DNA of 64,000 nucleotides from Ornithodoros turicata. Lineage: Eukaryota; Arthropoda; Arachnida; Ixodida; Argasidae. Each line of letters starts with the position of its first letter. Position 1 is the stretch's first letter. The notes under the pieces were generated by a model. The model had not been told where the DNA came from and searched no databases. It was given only the letters and a program-made list of their open reading frames with translations. This document shows positions 11,274 through 22,395 of the stretch, in pieces. A program made the translations under genes and the position numbers. Where the stretch lies: assembly GCF_037126465.1 (NCBI RefSeq), contig NC_088203.1, forward strand, positions 103,478,668-103,542,667. The letters are read 5' to 3'.

Positions 11274-12764
11274 GACTGCCGAATAAAGTGAGCAACAGAC
11301 AACTTTATTTGAAAATGAGTAATGGGGAGTTTCATCGCCAAAAAGAAAGTGAGCAATGCAAATATCCGCATGTAGGATCTTCATCACCTATCAACCAATC
11401 TTCGTCATCAAGATTCTGGAAACCGGAGCCTCCTCCCAGATATTATAGTCTTCGTTTATTGTAACTGTCGAAGGTGTATACTGCGTACATAGTGGAGAGG
11501 AAAGGGACCCCCGAATTTTTGAGGCACATCCGAGTGAAAGTCGTACAAAGCAAACAGAAAAAAGAGAGGGGGAAAAAGAGGGATACGGTAAGCGAGACTC
11601 TTTTTCTGCATGCATACAGGGAAGACGATCCGCGAACAAACAAAGGGGCTCCCTGTTTGCTCACGTGATCGGTTTCTCACGGGGTAAGCCATCCTACAGG
11701 CGGCGCTGGTTCATCTGCTTTTCTGATAGAAGGAGACAGACGAGGCTACGCTATAGTACACGTATGCGAGATCAGAACAGTTGCCCGTACTGCCTGACTT
11801 CTTCGGGAGCATTGCTTCGTAACGGTCCGCTTGATTGCTCGTAAAGGGTGTAATTTAGGTAATATTGATCAATTATCTACGCATGTCAGTGTTTGAGGTG
11901 TTTAAATAGCGTATTTATATTTCGAATTTAAATACTCCGCTCACAAAGTATTTATACGGAGTACTATTTAAATACACCTTTAACAAAGTACTTTGTACGT
12001 GTAAGTGCATAAAAAGTGTACTGATGCTCCGTCCTATAGTCTGCTGGGTGACCAAGAGTTTAATTCGAATTGAACCCCAAAATATCCCAATGAACAAGTA
12101 TCGTCCGATTTCACCCGGAATTAAATATTAACAAAAAGCATCAAATTTTTACCTCTCGCATTTTTACGAATCATTCAACTCGAAAAAGCTAGATTCGGCT
12201 GTTTCCACCCAAGCGTTCACATGGTCTGCCTCCGTATCTGTCCCTCGCTCATCCCCTACTAATAATGGGGCGCATTATCCGAGCACTTTTACCAACGCAA
12301 ATGACCTTTAACTTCGCAGCTGCCCGGTATAGGCCTCCCTGTCGTTTTTCGCAAAGTGTGTACACAGCCGCGGAAATACACACACTGCCGGAAACCGTCC
12401 CCTCCTCCCCATTTAAATAGCAGAAAATGAACTTCTCAAACTGTATCCCCCTGTTTGAAGGCCCTCCCCACCTCCCCCATTGTGTCTCCCAAGAGGAGTG
12501 ACACCCCAGTTTACGGACGCATTATTCCGTTACCGTTAACGGTATGTAAGCATATTCTGAGTGAGATATTTTAAGCGAGCTTTGACCGCAGTATGGTGCT
12601 GGTACTTATTACCCTCGTGATTTATTCGTGCATCTCTGGAAACCCGACATTCTAGTGCACGGGTAATGCAGTGCACGGAAGCATATAACTTTCTGCAGGC
12701 GTGTATAGTCGCCTACAGTATTACTGCACCGGTCCCCAAATGTGTGTACTCATAGAAGCATCCG
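11274..12764. other. Islet intron with one small hairpin
   Basis: Inverted repeat at 11897-11978: ends GGTGTTTAAATAG and CTATTTAAATACACC with internal GTATTTATA units, resembling a short AT-rich MITE. The remainder holds CT-rich runs (12405-12500) and no gene-like frame. Confidence 0.45.
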
Positions 12765-13261
12765 TACGCTCGTAAAAATGAACTTAACCACATAGCGCGC
12801 TCCTACACTCCTAGAAATGAACTTCACCACATAGCACGTTCCTAGCCAACCATCGTCCCGAATGACAACGTTCTCGCCCCTGATTTGTTGAAAACGGGAG
12901 GAGGAGCCTATTTTGTGGCCATTATGCACGGCACAAAATAGGCTCCTCCTCCCGTTTTCAACAAATCAGGGGCGAGAACGTTGTCATTCGGGATGATGGT
13001 TGGCTAGGAGCGTGCTATGTGGTGAAGTTCATTTTTAAGAGTGTAGCTAACCATGATCTCTAATGATATCGTTATCAGCCCTGGTCTATTGAGAACGGGA
13101 GGCGTACGTCTTTTTTGTGACACTTATGCGACACTTCATAATTGTCACAAAAGAGGCGTATACGCCTCCCATTTTCAACAAGTCAGGGCAGATAACGATA
13201 TCATTTGAGATGATGGTTGGCTAGGAGCGTGCTACGCGGTGAAGTTCATTTTTAAGAGTGT
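12765..13261. mobile_element. Palindromic MITE type A split by a nested element
   Basis: Left stub 12765-12803 (TACGCTCGTAAAAATGAAC to CGCGCTCC). The remainder resumes at 13044 with TAGCTAACCATGATCTC and runs to 13261. The two parts join at the TA of CTCC-TA-GCC, with TA present on both sides of the insert, which is a clear 2-bp target duplication. Confidence 0.88.
12804..13045. mobile_element. Palindromic MITE type C, complete, nested
   Basis: Starts TACACTCCTAGAAATGAAC and ends TTTTTAAGAGTGTA. The inner stem is GGGAGGAGGAGCCTATTTTG with its complement across the loop GGCCATTATGCACG. Outer parts match type A, but the GACAACGTTCTCGCCCC segment and inner stem are type-specific. Confidence 0.9.
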
Positions 13262-13527
13262 GGGTCTATATACAAACCGGTGATGAGGTCGTGACTGAGG
13301 GATATTTGGGAGCGTTGTGGTGGAAGCAATGACAAACGGCTCTCGGCCCCGATTTGTTGAAAACGGGAGGAGGAGGAGCCTACTTTGTAGTCATTATGAC
13401 GTACATAATAGGTTCAAAATAGGGTCCGCCTCCCGTTTTCAACAAATCAGGGCAGATAACGACATCATTCCAAATGATGGTTGGGGTAAGAGCGTGCTAT
13501 GCGGTGAAGTTCATTTCTAAGAGTGTA
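13262..13527. mobile_element. Composite palindromic MITE type D
   Basis: The right part is ordinary type A/C, ending GAGTGTA. The left outer part is a different sequence (GATGAGGTCGTGACTG, GGAGCGTTGTGGTGGAAGCA) found again, inverted, at 36920-36995. The inner stem is type C (GGAGGAGGAGCC). It looks like a recombinant element. Confidence 0.7.
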
Positions 13528-13697
13528 CGCCTACGAATCGATGTGCCGCGAAAGAGTGACGTCATAGACACACAACGGTTGCGGGAGACTTAAACTCGCG
13601 ATGTTTCTGAGGGGGCGATGCGCAAAACAAAAATCACTCGGACAGTACATACACCTCGCAGTATAGACCGTCGGAACTCAGTGCGAACTGATGACGG

Positions 13698-13950
13698 TAC
13701 ACTCTTAGAAATGAACTTCACCGCATAGCACGCTCCTAGCCAATCATCATTTGGAATGATATCGTTATCTGCCCCGATTTGTTGAAAACTGGAGGCGTAG
13801 GCCTTTTTTGTGACACTTATGTTGTTCATAATTGTCACAAAAAAGGCGTACGCCCCCCGTTTCCAACAAATCAGGGCAGATAACCATATCATTCGAGATG
13901 ATGGTTGGCTAAGAGCGTGCTATGCGGTGAAGTTCATTTTTAAGAGTGTA
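13698..13950. mobile_element. Palindromic MITE type A, complete
   Basis: Starts TACACTCTTAGAAATGAAC, ends TTTTTAAGAGTGTA. Inner stem GCCTTTTTTGTGACA with its complement. A CT microsatellite follows at 13985-14008. Confidence 0.9.
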
Positions 13951-14789
13951 CCTGCGCATTCCCACCTTCATCGTCATCATGTATTTCTCTCTCTCTCTCT
14001 CTCTCTCCCACCTTACGCGAACACCACTCCTTTCCTATACCACACATCGCGACCAGAAATTCGACTGAACACTCTCAACTTGATACAGAGCACACGCGAA
14101 CCCATTACGCAAGCAGGCTTTTCAAGCCACATTTGGGTGCTGTCTTCCATCGCTGAGAGCGTAGAGGAAACAGGCGCTTTCATTAACGCCTTAGTGTTCC
14201 TTAATCACCTTAGTGCGCTTCTATTATTTACTCTTGCGGGTGGAACCCAAATAAAGAGTGATTCTATTTGCGTTGCAGAAGCCTAATTCGCTCGCGCTTA
14301 AAGAGATTTGGAGGGAAGCCCTCCCACTGCTGTTGGCAACCGTGTAGCCTGCTCAGTGTTGCCGACGATGGGTTCTAGGAGGAAATCCTTAAATTTGACA
14401 TCTCGCTTCGCTCTGATTGCGTAACGAAGAGGAAATGTTGTCGAGTTTTAGTTTCGTCGTTCCATCCAGTAATCGCGGTGTACCAGTTTTTGTTTTGCCT
14501 GATGCGTGGTGTACGGAAGCTGGTTCTGGGAGTTGGTTGAACATTTCTCGCTTCGATGGACGCGGGAATGGAATGCAATCGTCTTAAGGCCTCTAATACG
14601 CCGCACACGTTCACTATGCGAAGACGTGTGATGCACACAGTAGAAGTTTTCTTTGTTTGTTTTCATATCTGTGTTCCACGCTAGCGATGCACTTCAATAC
14701 ACCCAAACCGTGGTTTATCCAGAATGCCGAGAACGTGTGTGTGTGTGGGGGGGGGGGGGATCATTATTATAGTTACGTCATAACAGCTA

Positions 14790-15044
14790 TACACTCGTAG
14801 AAATGAACTTCACCGCATAGCACGCTCCTATAGCCAACCATCATCACGAACGATATTGTTATCTGCCATGATTTGTAGAAAACGGGAGGCGTATGCCTTT
14901 TTTGTGACAGTTATGAACAGCATGAGTGTCACAAAAAAGGCGTACGCCTACTGTTTTCTACAAATCATGGCAAATAACGATATCATTCGAGATGATGGTT
15001 GGCTGGGAGCGTGCTATGCGGTGAAGTTCATATTTAAGAATGTA
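14790..15044. mobile_element. Palindromic MITE type A, complete
   Basis: Starts TACACTCGTAGAAATGAAC and ends ATATTTAAGAATGTA. The loop is inverted relative to other copies (TTATGAACAGCATGAG). Both arms carry CATGATTTGTAGAAAAC or its complement, a shared derived change. It lies about 200 bp from the homeodomain exon. Confidence 0.9.
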
Positions 15045-15070
15045 CCAACACGTCATTACAGCTGAAACAG

Positions 15071-15090
15071 CACCCCCCTTGCGGGGGGTG
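15071..15090. repeat. Short perfect GC hairpin
   Basis: CACCCCCC, then TTGC, then GGGGGGTG: an 8-bp stem with a 4-base loop, 160 bp upstream of the homeodomain exon acceptor. Confidence 0.7.
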
Positions 15091-15252
15091 CACAGGTAAA
15101 AAAAGTTAGGGGGGTGTCTGGATAACTCACTGCACCCAAATGATATGATATACACGGTTAAGGACGAGAGAGCTACTGCACGTGTATTTCTATCGCATAA
15201 TGAATATTGCGGAGACTGAACCTAACTGGAAGGTGACGTTTGTTTTTTGTAG

Positions 15253-15554
15253 CCAATGCGGAGCCTATGGTGAGCCGGGAGCGTGGTCACTCAGTCCGAC
15301 CTCAGGTGCACAAGCAGAGCAGTGGCGGTTCTGAACATAAACCGACCCGCGTGCGTACAGTGTTAAACGAGAAACAGCTGCATACACTACGCACCTGCTA
15401 CGCGGCCAACCCGAGGCCGGACGCTTTGATGAAGGAGCAGCTGGTGGAGATGACGGGACTCTCGCCACGGGTCATCCGCGTCTGGTTCCAGAACAAGCGC
15501 TGCAAGGACAAGAAGAAGAGCATACTCATGAAGCAGATGCAGCAGCACGAAAAG
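15253..15554 (+). CDS. Islet LIM-homeobox protein, homeodomain exon
   Basis: Internal exon with acceptor TTTTTTGTAG (ending 15252) and donor GTACGT (15555). The two leading bases complete the Ala codon split across the 11.7-kb intron, and the exon ends in phase 0. A Ser/Arg/Gln-rich linker precedes a full 60-residue homeodomain at about 15339-15518. It begins [20 protein letters not shown], and recognition helix 3 reads [18 protein letters not shown] with the expected W48, F49, Q50 and N51. From memory the domain is almost identical to vertebrate ISL1/ISL2 and insect Tailup, so it should bind TAAT-type DNA sites. After it comes the basic/Gln tail [14 protein letters not shown], matching the segment that follows the homeodomain in other Islet proteins. 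Confidence 0.97.
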
Positions 15555-15681
15555 GTACGTTCAACTCACTCTCCCTATTATTAAGCACGAAAACAAAAGG
15601 GCTATCATGTGCATGTATACACTGTAGAACGTGAAGAAAAACAATGAAGAAAAACAATGTGCAAGTTTCCGGCGATGCAGA

Positions 15682-16024
15682 ATCAAAAATAACAAAGACG
15701 GTGAAGAGCATCAGCTGTTTACTATATACATTAAGAACAAGACTTTCGTGCAGTAGGCTGCACTTCTTCAGGTTTGAGGACCTGTTACAATTGGTGAAGC
15801 ATATATAAAAAAAACCAAGTCACATGGTACAAGAGAATCGCGTTTGTAGTTCTCTTCACCCTTACCCTTTTCTCTTGTACCATGTGACTTGTTTTTTTTA
15901 TATATGCTTCACCACTTGTAACAGGTCCTCAAACCTGAAGAAGTGCAGCCTACTGCACGAAAGTCTTGTTTTTAATGTATATAGTAAACAGCTGATGCTC
16001 TTAACCGTCTTTGTTATTTTTGAT
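15682..16024. repeat. Large inverted repeat, possibly Penelope-like element remnant
   Basis: Arms 15682-15836 and 15871-16024 are nearly exact reverse complements separated by about 34 bp. Each arm contains CCTGAAGAAG, a perfect 6-bp stem GTGCAG/CTGCAC closed by CCTA, then GAAAGTC. This arrangement loosely resembles a hammerhead core (CUGANGA, stem II, GAAA). Inverted partial copies and hammerhead motifs are known for Penelope-like retroelements; the link here is inference. It sits just after the homeodomain exon. Confidence 0.6.
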
Positions 16025-16033
16025 ATTCATGTA

Positions 16034-16326
16034 TACACTCTTAGAAAAAACTGTGGAGCAGTTACACCTTTTAGAAGGTAATAGTTGTCGCATATGTTGT
16101 GCCTACAAGGTTGCAAGGTCCTACCTGCTACCTCACTCTCTGCCACGAATGATATGGTTACCGCTTCTGATTCGGTGAGCGAGGAGGGCGTGCGTCTTTT
16201 CGTAGCAATTTGAACATATGATAATTGCTTTTACAACCCTTTTACACCCTTTGTCAGACGCTATGTTGACCTATAGGTGGTAACTATAGGAGTTAGCACC
16301 TTTTCACACCCTTTTTTCTTAGAGTG
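16034..16326. mobile_element. TACACTCTTAGAAA-ended MITE (family K) carrying a type-B core
   Basis: Outer parts (AACTGTGGAGCAGTTACACC, GGTAATAGTTGTCGCATATG and the right end TTTTTTCTTAGAGTGA) recur in inverted order at 57081-57429. The middle (CCACGAATGATATGGTTACC, CTTCTGATTCG, CAATTTGAACATATGATAAT) is instead half of a type-B palindromic element. So it is a mosaic. Confidence 0.65.
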
Positions 16327-16534
16327 ATAGCAAGTCCATACTGTATTTCACTCAGTTCATCTCATTCGAAGGAAATGACTGGTGTACAGCGCAATATTCG
16401 CAACGCTCTGCTCATCTATGTGGTCCACAGCGCGTGATGGAACATTGAATGGTATATAGTACCGCCTTATTGACGGTGGTGGGAACCTCATATTCCAGCA
16501 AAGGCCATAACTTCCGAAAGGAACCAGGGGCCCC

Positions 16535-16822
16535 ATTCTCGTCAAAGTAATCGACCTCGATTACTTTGTGTATTGCCTGTCATCGTCTGGTCGTTACGTG
16601 AAGAAGGCGTGAAGAACAGAAGTGAATGTCACGCGTCCTCAACCAACAGTCGAGCTCTTGATCCTGCAATCTTCGTGATAAAGGAGATAAAGCATGAAGA
16701 GTGCAGAGTGAAGTGCCTCGACTATTGGTTGAGGGCGCATAATATTCATCTCTGTTCTTCCACGTAACGACCAATGGCAGGCGAGACACAAAGTAATAGA
16801 GGCCGATTACACTGACGAGAAT
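16535..16822. mobile_element. Inverted-repeat MITE with ATTCTCGTCAAAGTAATC ends
   Basis: Left end ATTCTCGTCAAAGTAATCGA, right end ACACTGACGAGAAT, with imperfectly complementary arms of about 130 bp (GGTCGTTACGTG... / CACGTAACGACC, CAACCAACAGTCGAG / CTCGACTATTGGTTG). It has no coding capacity. The target duplication is not clear. Confidence 0.7.
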
Positions 16823-17883
16823 AGGGCTGTGAGCTCTCCTGAAGACTGGCACTTATTGACTTACATAACCCCCATCAGATGTGTCATAGCCTGTCAACCC
16901 TTCGCCTGGAGGGGGCTCGGACTACTACACCCTTTCCCAGTCTCCTATAGAAAGAACCTGACCCAACCATTCATTTCCTCTCAACCAAACCCAAACACCG
17001 ACCAAAAGCCCCACCACAACAGAATAATTCGAACCCATTTTGCGCGAATGTTCATCATAATCCCAGTAGATCACGGAAGCCTAATCTCGCTAATCTACTC
17101 TCAAACCCCACCCCCACCCCTTTCCTTCCCCCGCCAGATGGAACCACGGTACTGCACATAACGAGCCCCTGGTTCGAGACTAAAAGGAAGAGGGATGGCT
17201 TCCGACACGTGACCAACGTCGCGCGCGCCACCTGGGCGGCGGAAAAGCAATTAGTCGCGCGGATTTTTGTGCCGTTCGTTTTTATTTTCCGCTCTTCTTT
17301 TTCTTGTTTGCTTCTCTGTTTTTGCTGTCAAGGAACCCCCACTTTCCTGACTTTGGTGGTTACACCCATTCGTTTCGGCGTAACCTCCCAAATCATCGCG
17401 ACTGAGAAAAACAAAACAAAAACAAAGCGGGCGAACAAAAAGATCACCTGATTACGGTGCGTCCCCTGACGGGATGCGGCGCAAACCTCGTTACGGTCAC
17501 GCGTAAATTTGTTTTTTTTTTTTTCTGCGGCGTACACACGTCAGGAAAAAGCGTGCGACCGCAGAGGTTGCAATTTTTCATCCGCCGTCCGGGGAATTCT
17601 CGATGCTGTTAATTATTAAGCGCGCCTCCGGGGACCCGTTATTTGGGATCTGGTCGTAAACGTACTTTGCGGCTTTTCTAATGAGTTCAGGAGCTTACCC
17701 TTGCTTCATTCTCTCGCACTGAATGCTTACCATTCTAGTAATGACGGTAAAACGTAAACGAGATATTACTTGTTCTTGTTCGAAAGAAGTAAAGGTGAAT
17801 TATTTTCCTCTTGCTCCGACCCTCCGAAAGAATAAACAAACACATCATAATACCGGGTATGCATTATTACGCGCGAATATGTG
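16823..17883. other. Islet intron, nothing recognised
   Basis: It contains proline-codon-like CCACCCCC runs and a GC-rich patch at 17205-17265 with CACGTG and GCGCGCGCC. No conserved gene frame or repeat end was identified. Confidence 0.35.
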
Positions 17884-18275
17884 GTCATTATCATACCTGG
17901 GTAAATTGCTTCTAAAATGTAATTAAATTACATTACTCATTACTGCAATTGAAATGTAATGAAATTACATTACAATTACTACGAAAAAGTAATGACATTG
18001 CAAAGTCATTACTGCGAGCTTAATCGTAATGATGTTGAGCATGCGGAAATTCATTGTGGGCGTGGGAATTCTTTTAACTCGCCAGTTGGCCAACTCTCTT
18101 TCTGCCAAGTGCCGACGCAGGACACAGACTCGATTCTTTTGTAAAAAGTAATGAGTAATGTCATTAAAATTACTGCCCAGATGTAATTAAATTACATTAC
18201 AAATTACCAGAAAAGGTAATTTATTACTGTAATTTCATTACAGTAATGACATTACTACCCAGCTATGGTCATTAT
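17884..18275. mobile_element. hAT-like MITE with 8-bp target duplication
   Basis: GTCATTAT flanks the element on both sides (17884-17891 and 18268-18275). Ends are CATACCTGGGTA and TACCCAGCTATG. The interior near both ends is built of GTAATNAAATTACATTAC-type repeats. The 8-bp duplication is the hallmark of hAT transposition. No transposase is present, so it is non-autonomous. Confidence 0.82.
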
Positions 18276-18899
18276 GTAGGTTACATTTTTTCTTTCTGTC
18301 TCTCTCTTTTTTTTGTTTTTTTTTGTTGTTGTTGTTGTAAGGTTGATCCTACCCGGCATCAACACCCTGAATCTGTTCTGAGGCGCTGATACGAGACACC
18401 TTCCTTGTTCACATTTTTCGTGACTCCGAGACAGATTCTTGAGCTTTTACTCTCTCACACAACACAAAAAGAAAAGGTGGAAAGAAGCACACGCATAAAA
18501 TTCTCTTAACCAAGACAGGGAAGATGAATGACATAGCCGTCATCATGGCCGCATAGAAGCCACCGTGCCAGGAAGGAGCCGTAAATTTTTTTCAGGTATC
18601 GTTCCGGACTATGTAGGTCACGGGAGTCGCCCTTCCTTTCAATAAAAAGGCAACAGAAATTTAAAAAAAAAAAAAGAAAATAAAAGGAGTTCTATATAAG
18701 ACTATACGCTATGCACCAAGAAATAACTATACGACGGAGACCAATACGTGTCACTCGTCGAGAAGACTATTTATAGAACGTACCTTCGCCGATTCAAACC
18801 CAGTTTTCATAAACTTTTTAGCAACAATAAGCTAGCGGCATTTACTTCGTTGAGTAGAAAAATGCAATGTTTGCGTTAAAAAAAGTGGAATAGAAGTGG

Positions 18900-18980
18900 A
18901 ATCGGGGTAATGGGTCACAACTCACGTGACGAATTTCCCCATTCATCATAATCATTATATTTGTTGTTGTTTGGAAGAGA
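18900..18980 (+). repeat. Dispersed LINE-tail-like repeat
   Basis: GGGTCACAACTCACGTGACG, then AATTTCCCCATTCATCAT and TTGTTGTTG. It is shared with 5265-5370 and 54915-55080, all in the same orientation. Confidence 0.5.
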
Positions 18981-19031
18981 AAGCTCAATGCGAAAAATTA
19001 CCCAGAGTGTGGTGACCGGACGTAACCTAAC

Positions 19032-19322
19032 TACACTCTTAAAAAAAAAGGTGTACTTTAACTCCTTTTTTGCCACATATATAACACCCTTTTGGAGAGT
19101 ACAATTACGCTCAAAAGGGTGCCTCCTCACTCCCTCAAGGAAGTAGCATAACACCTTTCTCCCTACTGAAGAGTGATATTACTCCCCGGCAGGGAGAAGG
19201 TGTTATGCTACTCCCTTGAGGGAGTGAGGGGACACCCTTTTGAGCGTAATTGTACTCTACAAAAGGGTGTTATATATGTGGCAAAAAAAGGAGTTAAAGT
19301 ACACCCTTTTTTTAAGAGTGTA
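19032..19322. mobile_element. Palindromic MITE family F
   Basis: Starts TACACTCTTAAAAAAAAAGG and ends with the complement. Arms contain ACTTTAACTCCTTTTTTGCC, CACATATATAACACCCTTTT and GTGTTATGCTACTCCC or complements. The complementarity continues 12 bp past the TA ends (ACGTAACCTAAC / GTTAGGTTACGT). Confidence 0.85.
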
Positions 19323-19337
19323 GTTAGGTTACGTCAG

Positions 19338-19468
19338 GGAGAAGGTGTTATGCTACTCCCTTGAGGGAGTGAGGAGACACCATTTTGAGCGTAATTGTAC
19401 TCTCCAAAAGGGTGTTATATATGTGGCAAGGAAATGAGTTAAAGTACACCCTTTTTTTAAGGGTGTAG
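19338..19468. mobile_element. Extra right arm of MITE family F
   Basis: Tandem second copy of the right half only, beginning GGGAGAAGGTGTTATGC and ending TTTTTTTAAGGGTGTA. It shares the GTTAGGTTACGTC junction with the full element and carries a few substitutions (GACACCATTTTGAG). Confidence 0.8.
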
Positions 19469-20623
19469 TCTAATGTGTGAACGCGGTCAATTCTCTCTGG
19501 TGTCCCTACACAGCAATGCACACGGTATGCACCTGACAGTATGACAAAACCTTCCACAAGTGATATTGTACAAAAGATTCAGAACTAAAAGTCGGCACTG
19601 TTGTATAAGCTAAGTCGAATACTACTAACTTGGCCTCACAACACAAAAAGTCTACTTCACTCGCCAATCAATAACCATCGACAGAAACATGATAAACTCA
19701 CTCGTAATAACAATCTGATAAGCGCTCTGCCACTTAGCTGATTAGCCCTCCATTAAGACTACCGCATATTAAGTAAGCGTTACTCCCTAACCAATATTTC
19801 CTTTTCCCCCTCTTACTATCCCCTAATCCACGCGCACGGAAGAGCAACAAAGGCGGAGCAAAAACGCTCGCGCTAACCACGTGCGCGAGCATTAAGGCTA
19901 ACCCCTAATCCGCAGAAACAGGATTAACCCGGGGTTAAGCCGAGCCTCACGGCAGGCTCTAATCGCCATCGCGGGCCTAATCCGCGGATGCACAGATTTA
20001 GCACACCCTATAAATACATTGCGTTGTTTTCAAAATCATCCCTCCTTTCATCCTGGTCTGTGGGGGGAATATGTTCTTATGCATGCGCGCGGTGGGTGCT
20101 CCTTTTTCAACATTCGCTTTTGCGTTCGGGGGTTTTAGGGAGTGTTTGGCGGGGGCGTAGGGAAATGAAATTTGTCTTCAAACAGATGGCGCTTCTGCAG
20201 GGTGATGCGCAGGGGCTGGTGATGCGTATTTTGGCCGTCGGCGAATTTCTTCGGCGATTATTGAAAGCTGTTTTTCCAAAGCTGACGAGGGGCGAACGAA
20301 AACAGGTAGGAATAGTGTTGGAAAAGAGTGTGTGCTACTAAGTTTACAGTTGCCAGTCTTATTGTGGGTTTTATTTTGCAAATAACGTTTCTTTCTTCCT
20401 TCTTTTCGGGAAATTGATTTCAGCTCAGAAATATTACGCGAGGACTAGGCGATATCCGGACAATAAAGTGGGCAATTCTTGTTTCGGGCAATTCCCCTTC
20501 TTTCGCGATAGCTCCGTCGACGCAAAATTATTAGCGAAAACATGGTGGAGTGCGGATGTAACAAATGCACGGACAAATTTAATATTGAACGACCTAAATC
20601 ATGTGCCGTAAAAGTTTCGGATG

Positions 20624-20677
<54 letters not shown>

Positions 20678-22395
20678 TATTGTTGTTGTTGATGTTATTT
20701 ACGCCACATCAGGATCGTCGTTAGAGTGGGACAGCATCTGGTTTTGGTAAAATGGAAAATATATGTCGCATTAGCGAAAGCTGTATTGTAGATTGAAAAA
20801 TAGTGCAGAAACACAGGACGCGCGATGATTGCACATTCGGATACAGAACAACATATCTGCGAAGGTATTTGAACCTTGTACACAGTATCTACTTTACGAA
20901 TGTCACTGTTTTCAGGGCTGTATTTCTTTTGATCATGATGATCAACAGTATATATCCCCTAGAACAGATACTCTATAGTCCTCTATAGTCCAAAGACCTA
21001 GCTCTCGGTGGCTGCTTCAGCAAGGTCCCTTCTGCTTCAGTCACTGCCACCTGTACACTATTGTTCTCGAAGAGAACCGAACCTTCGACACTACATTCTC
21101 TTTCCCATTCCTTCCCCCTCTCCCAGCACCGATGGAAACCCGATCCTACCGGGACACAAACCGCCCACTCGGATGTCATACCATAACACACCTAAACTGC
21201 ATTAGAGGAACGAAAAACGCACTCTACACGACGATGATGCACCAACCCCTCATGCGGGTGGGGGGGCTTCCCGATTTCCACTAGGGCAGATGTTAGAAGC
21301 CGTCACGGTATAGGGGGCGCTGCCGGTCTCACGGGGCGCATCACGGACTCGTTAGTCATCGGGGGGAGCTGATTATTTTTTTGGGAAGTCGAGAGTATAG
21401 CACGTGATCCGGTCATAAATAGGAGCGCGTGCTGACGTGACCTGACTCGAGCTGTGCATTACAGCAGGATGGAAAAACCTATGCGTTCAGCCACCGATAA
21501 GCGGGGAGGATTCTCTTGCACTCGGTACAAGTAAAAGCGATATCTGGCATGGTGTACCGCAGCATCGAAAATTGCGTTTCACGATTTTCTGCTTTATGAA
21601 AGCATCGCGGTGTGGATAAATTACGTAAAGCACGAGCAGAACAAATCGCCGCGTGCAGTGTACATTTCGTTGCCCCTATTAATTAAGCTGTTGGATCAAT
21701 TTTACGAAGGATGTCTAACACACCCTCCTCTCGATAGTTAGGTACGTTCACCTACGCGTGTAAAGTTTCACAGCTATGAAGTCAACATGCTCATAACCTG
21801 TGCAGATAGGTTTGCACCGATGTTGACGATGAACTTCTTTTTTTTACTTGAACCACGTAACAGGCGAATGTCTAAATATTTCGTGCATGGGCTCGTTCGG
21901 CTGCCGAGAGGGCGACCTCGCTCACTGCCATCAGTGCCACCTGTAGTGGCAAGGATAAGTTATTCCCAGCATTTATTTCAGTTATTTCATCAGGCGTTGT
22001 ACATATTCATTGAGGTAGGTCGAACACAAGACAGAATTCAAGCGACGACGTGTGAAATCGCCAACGTCGTCACCTACGCTTGTATAGAATATGCTGGAAA
22101 ACTTTTCCTCCTCCCGCCACCAGGGAAGAAAGCCGGCGCCAGTGTCGCAGTGCCAAACTCTAGTCGAACGACCATATTGACTAGATACCCGAACCTACGA
22201 GTATTTAGCCCTTAAATATGGGCACGAAAAATTACATTAAGTGCTGAGTGAGTGAAGTCGTGCGGTACCACATGGACAGTTTTAATGGCATTTGCCTTAA
22301 TGCCGTTCTCTGTTTACTGAGTTCGCCACAACTCGCTCGTCAATGAAATGCATACTTTCGCTCCCATTGTTAGCGCAGAGTAACATTTTTTTATG
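19469..22395. other. Islet intron: microsatellite and weak promoter-like motifs
   Basis: An (AT)n run lies at 20625-20675, followed by TTGTTGTTG. Near 21401-21422 a CACGTG and a CATAAATAG motif precede a 20-codon ATG frame (21469) that runs into a possible donor at 21531; it is listed separately. Otherwise nothing is recognised. Confidence 0.35.
21401..21530 (+). promoter_or_regulatory. TATA-like promoter candidate with short ATG frame
   Basis: CACGTG (21401-21406), CATAAATAG (21414-21422), and ATG at 21469 in context AGGATGG. The frame starts MEKPMRSATDKRGG and is open for 20 codons until a possible donor, AA followed by GTAAAA, at 21531. It could be an alternative first exon or chance. Confidence 0.18.

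Noticed and set aside
19020..19335. Telomere-like TTAGG repeats
   Set aside because: Only TAACCTAAC and its complement occur beside a MITE; there is no array.
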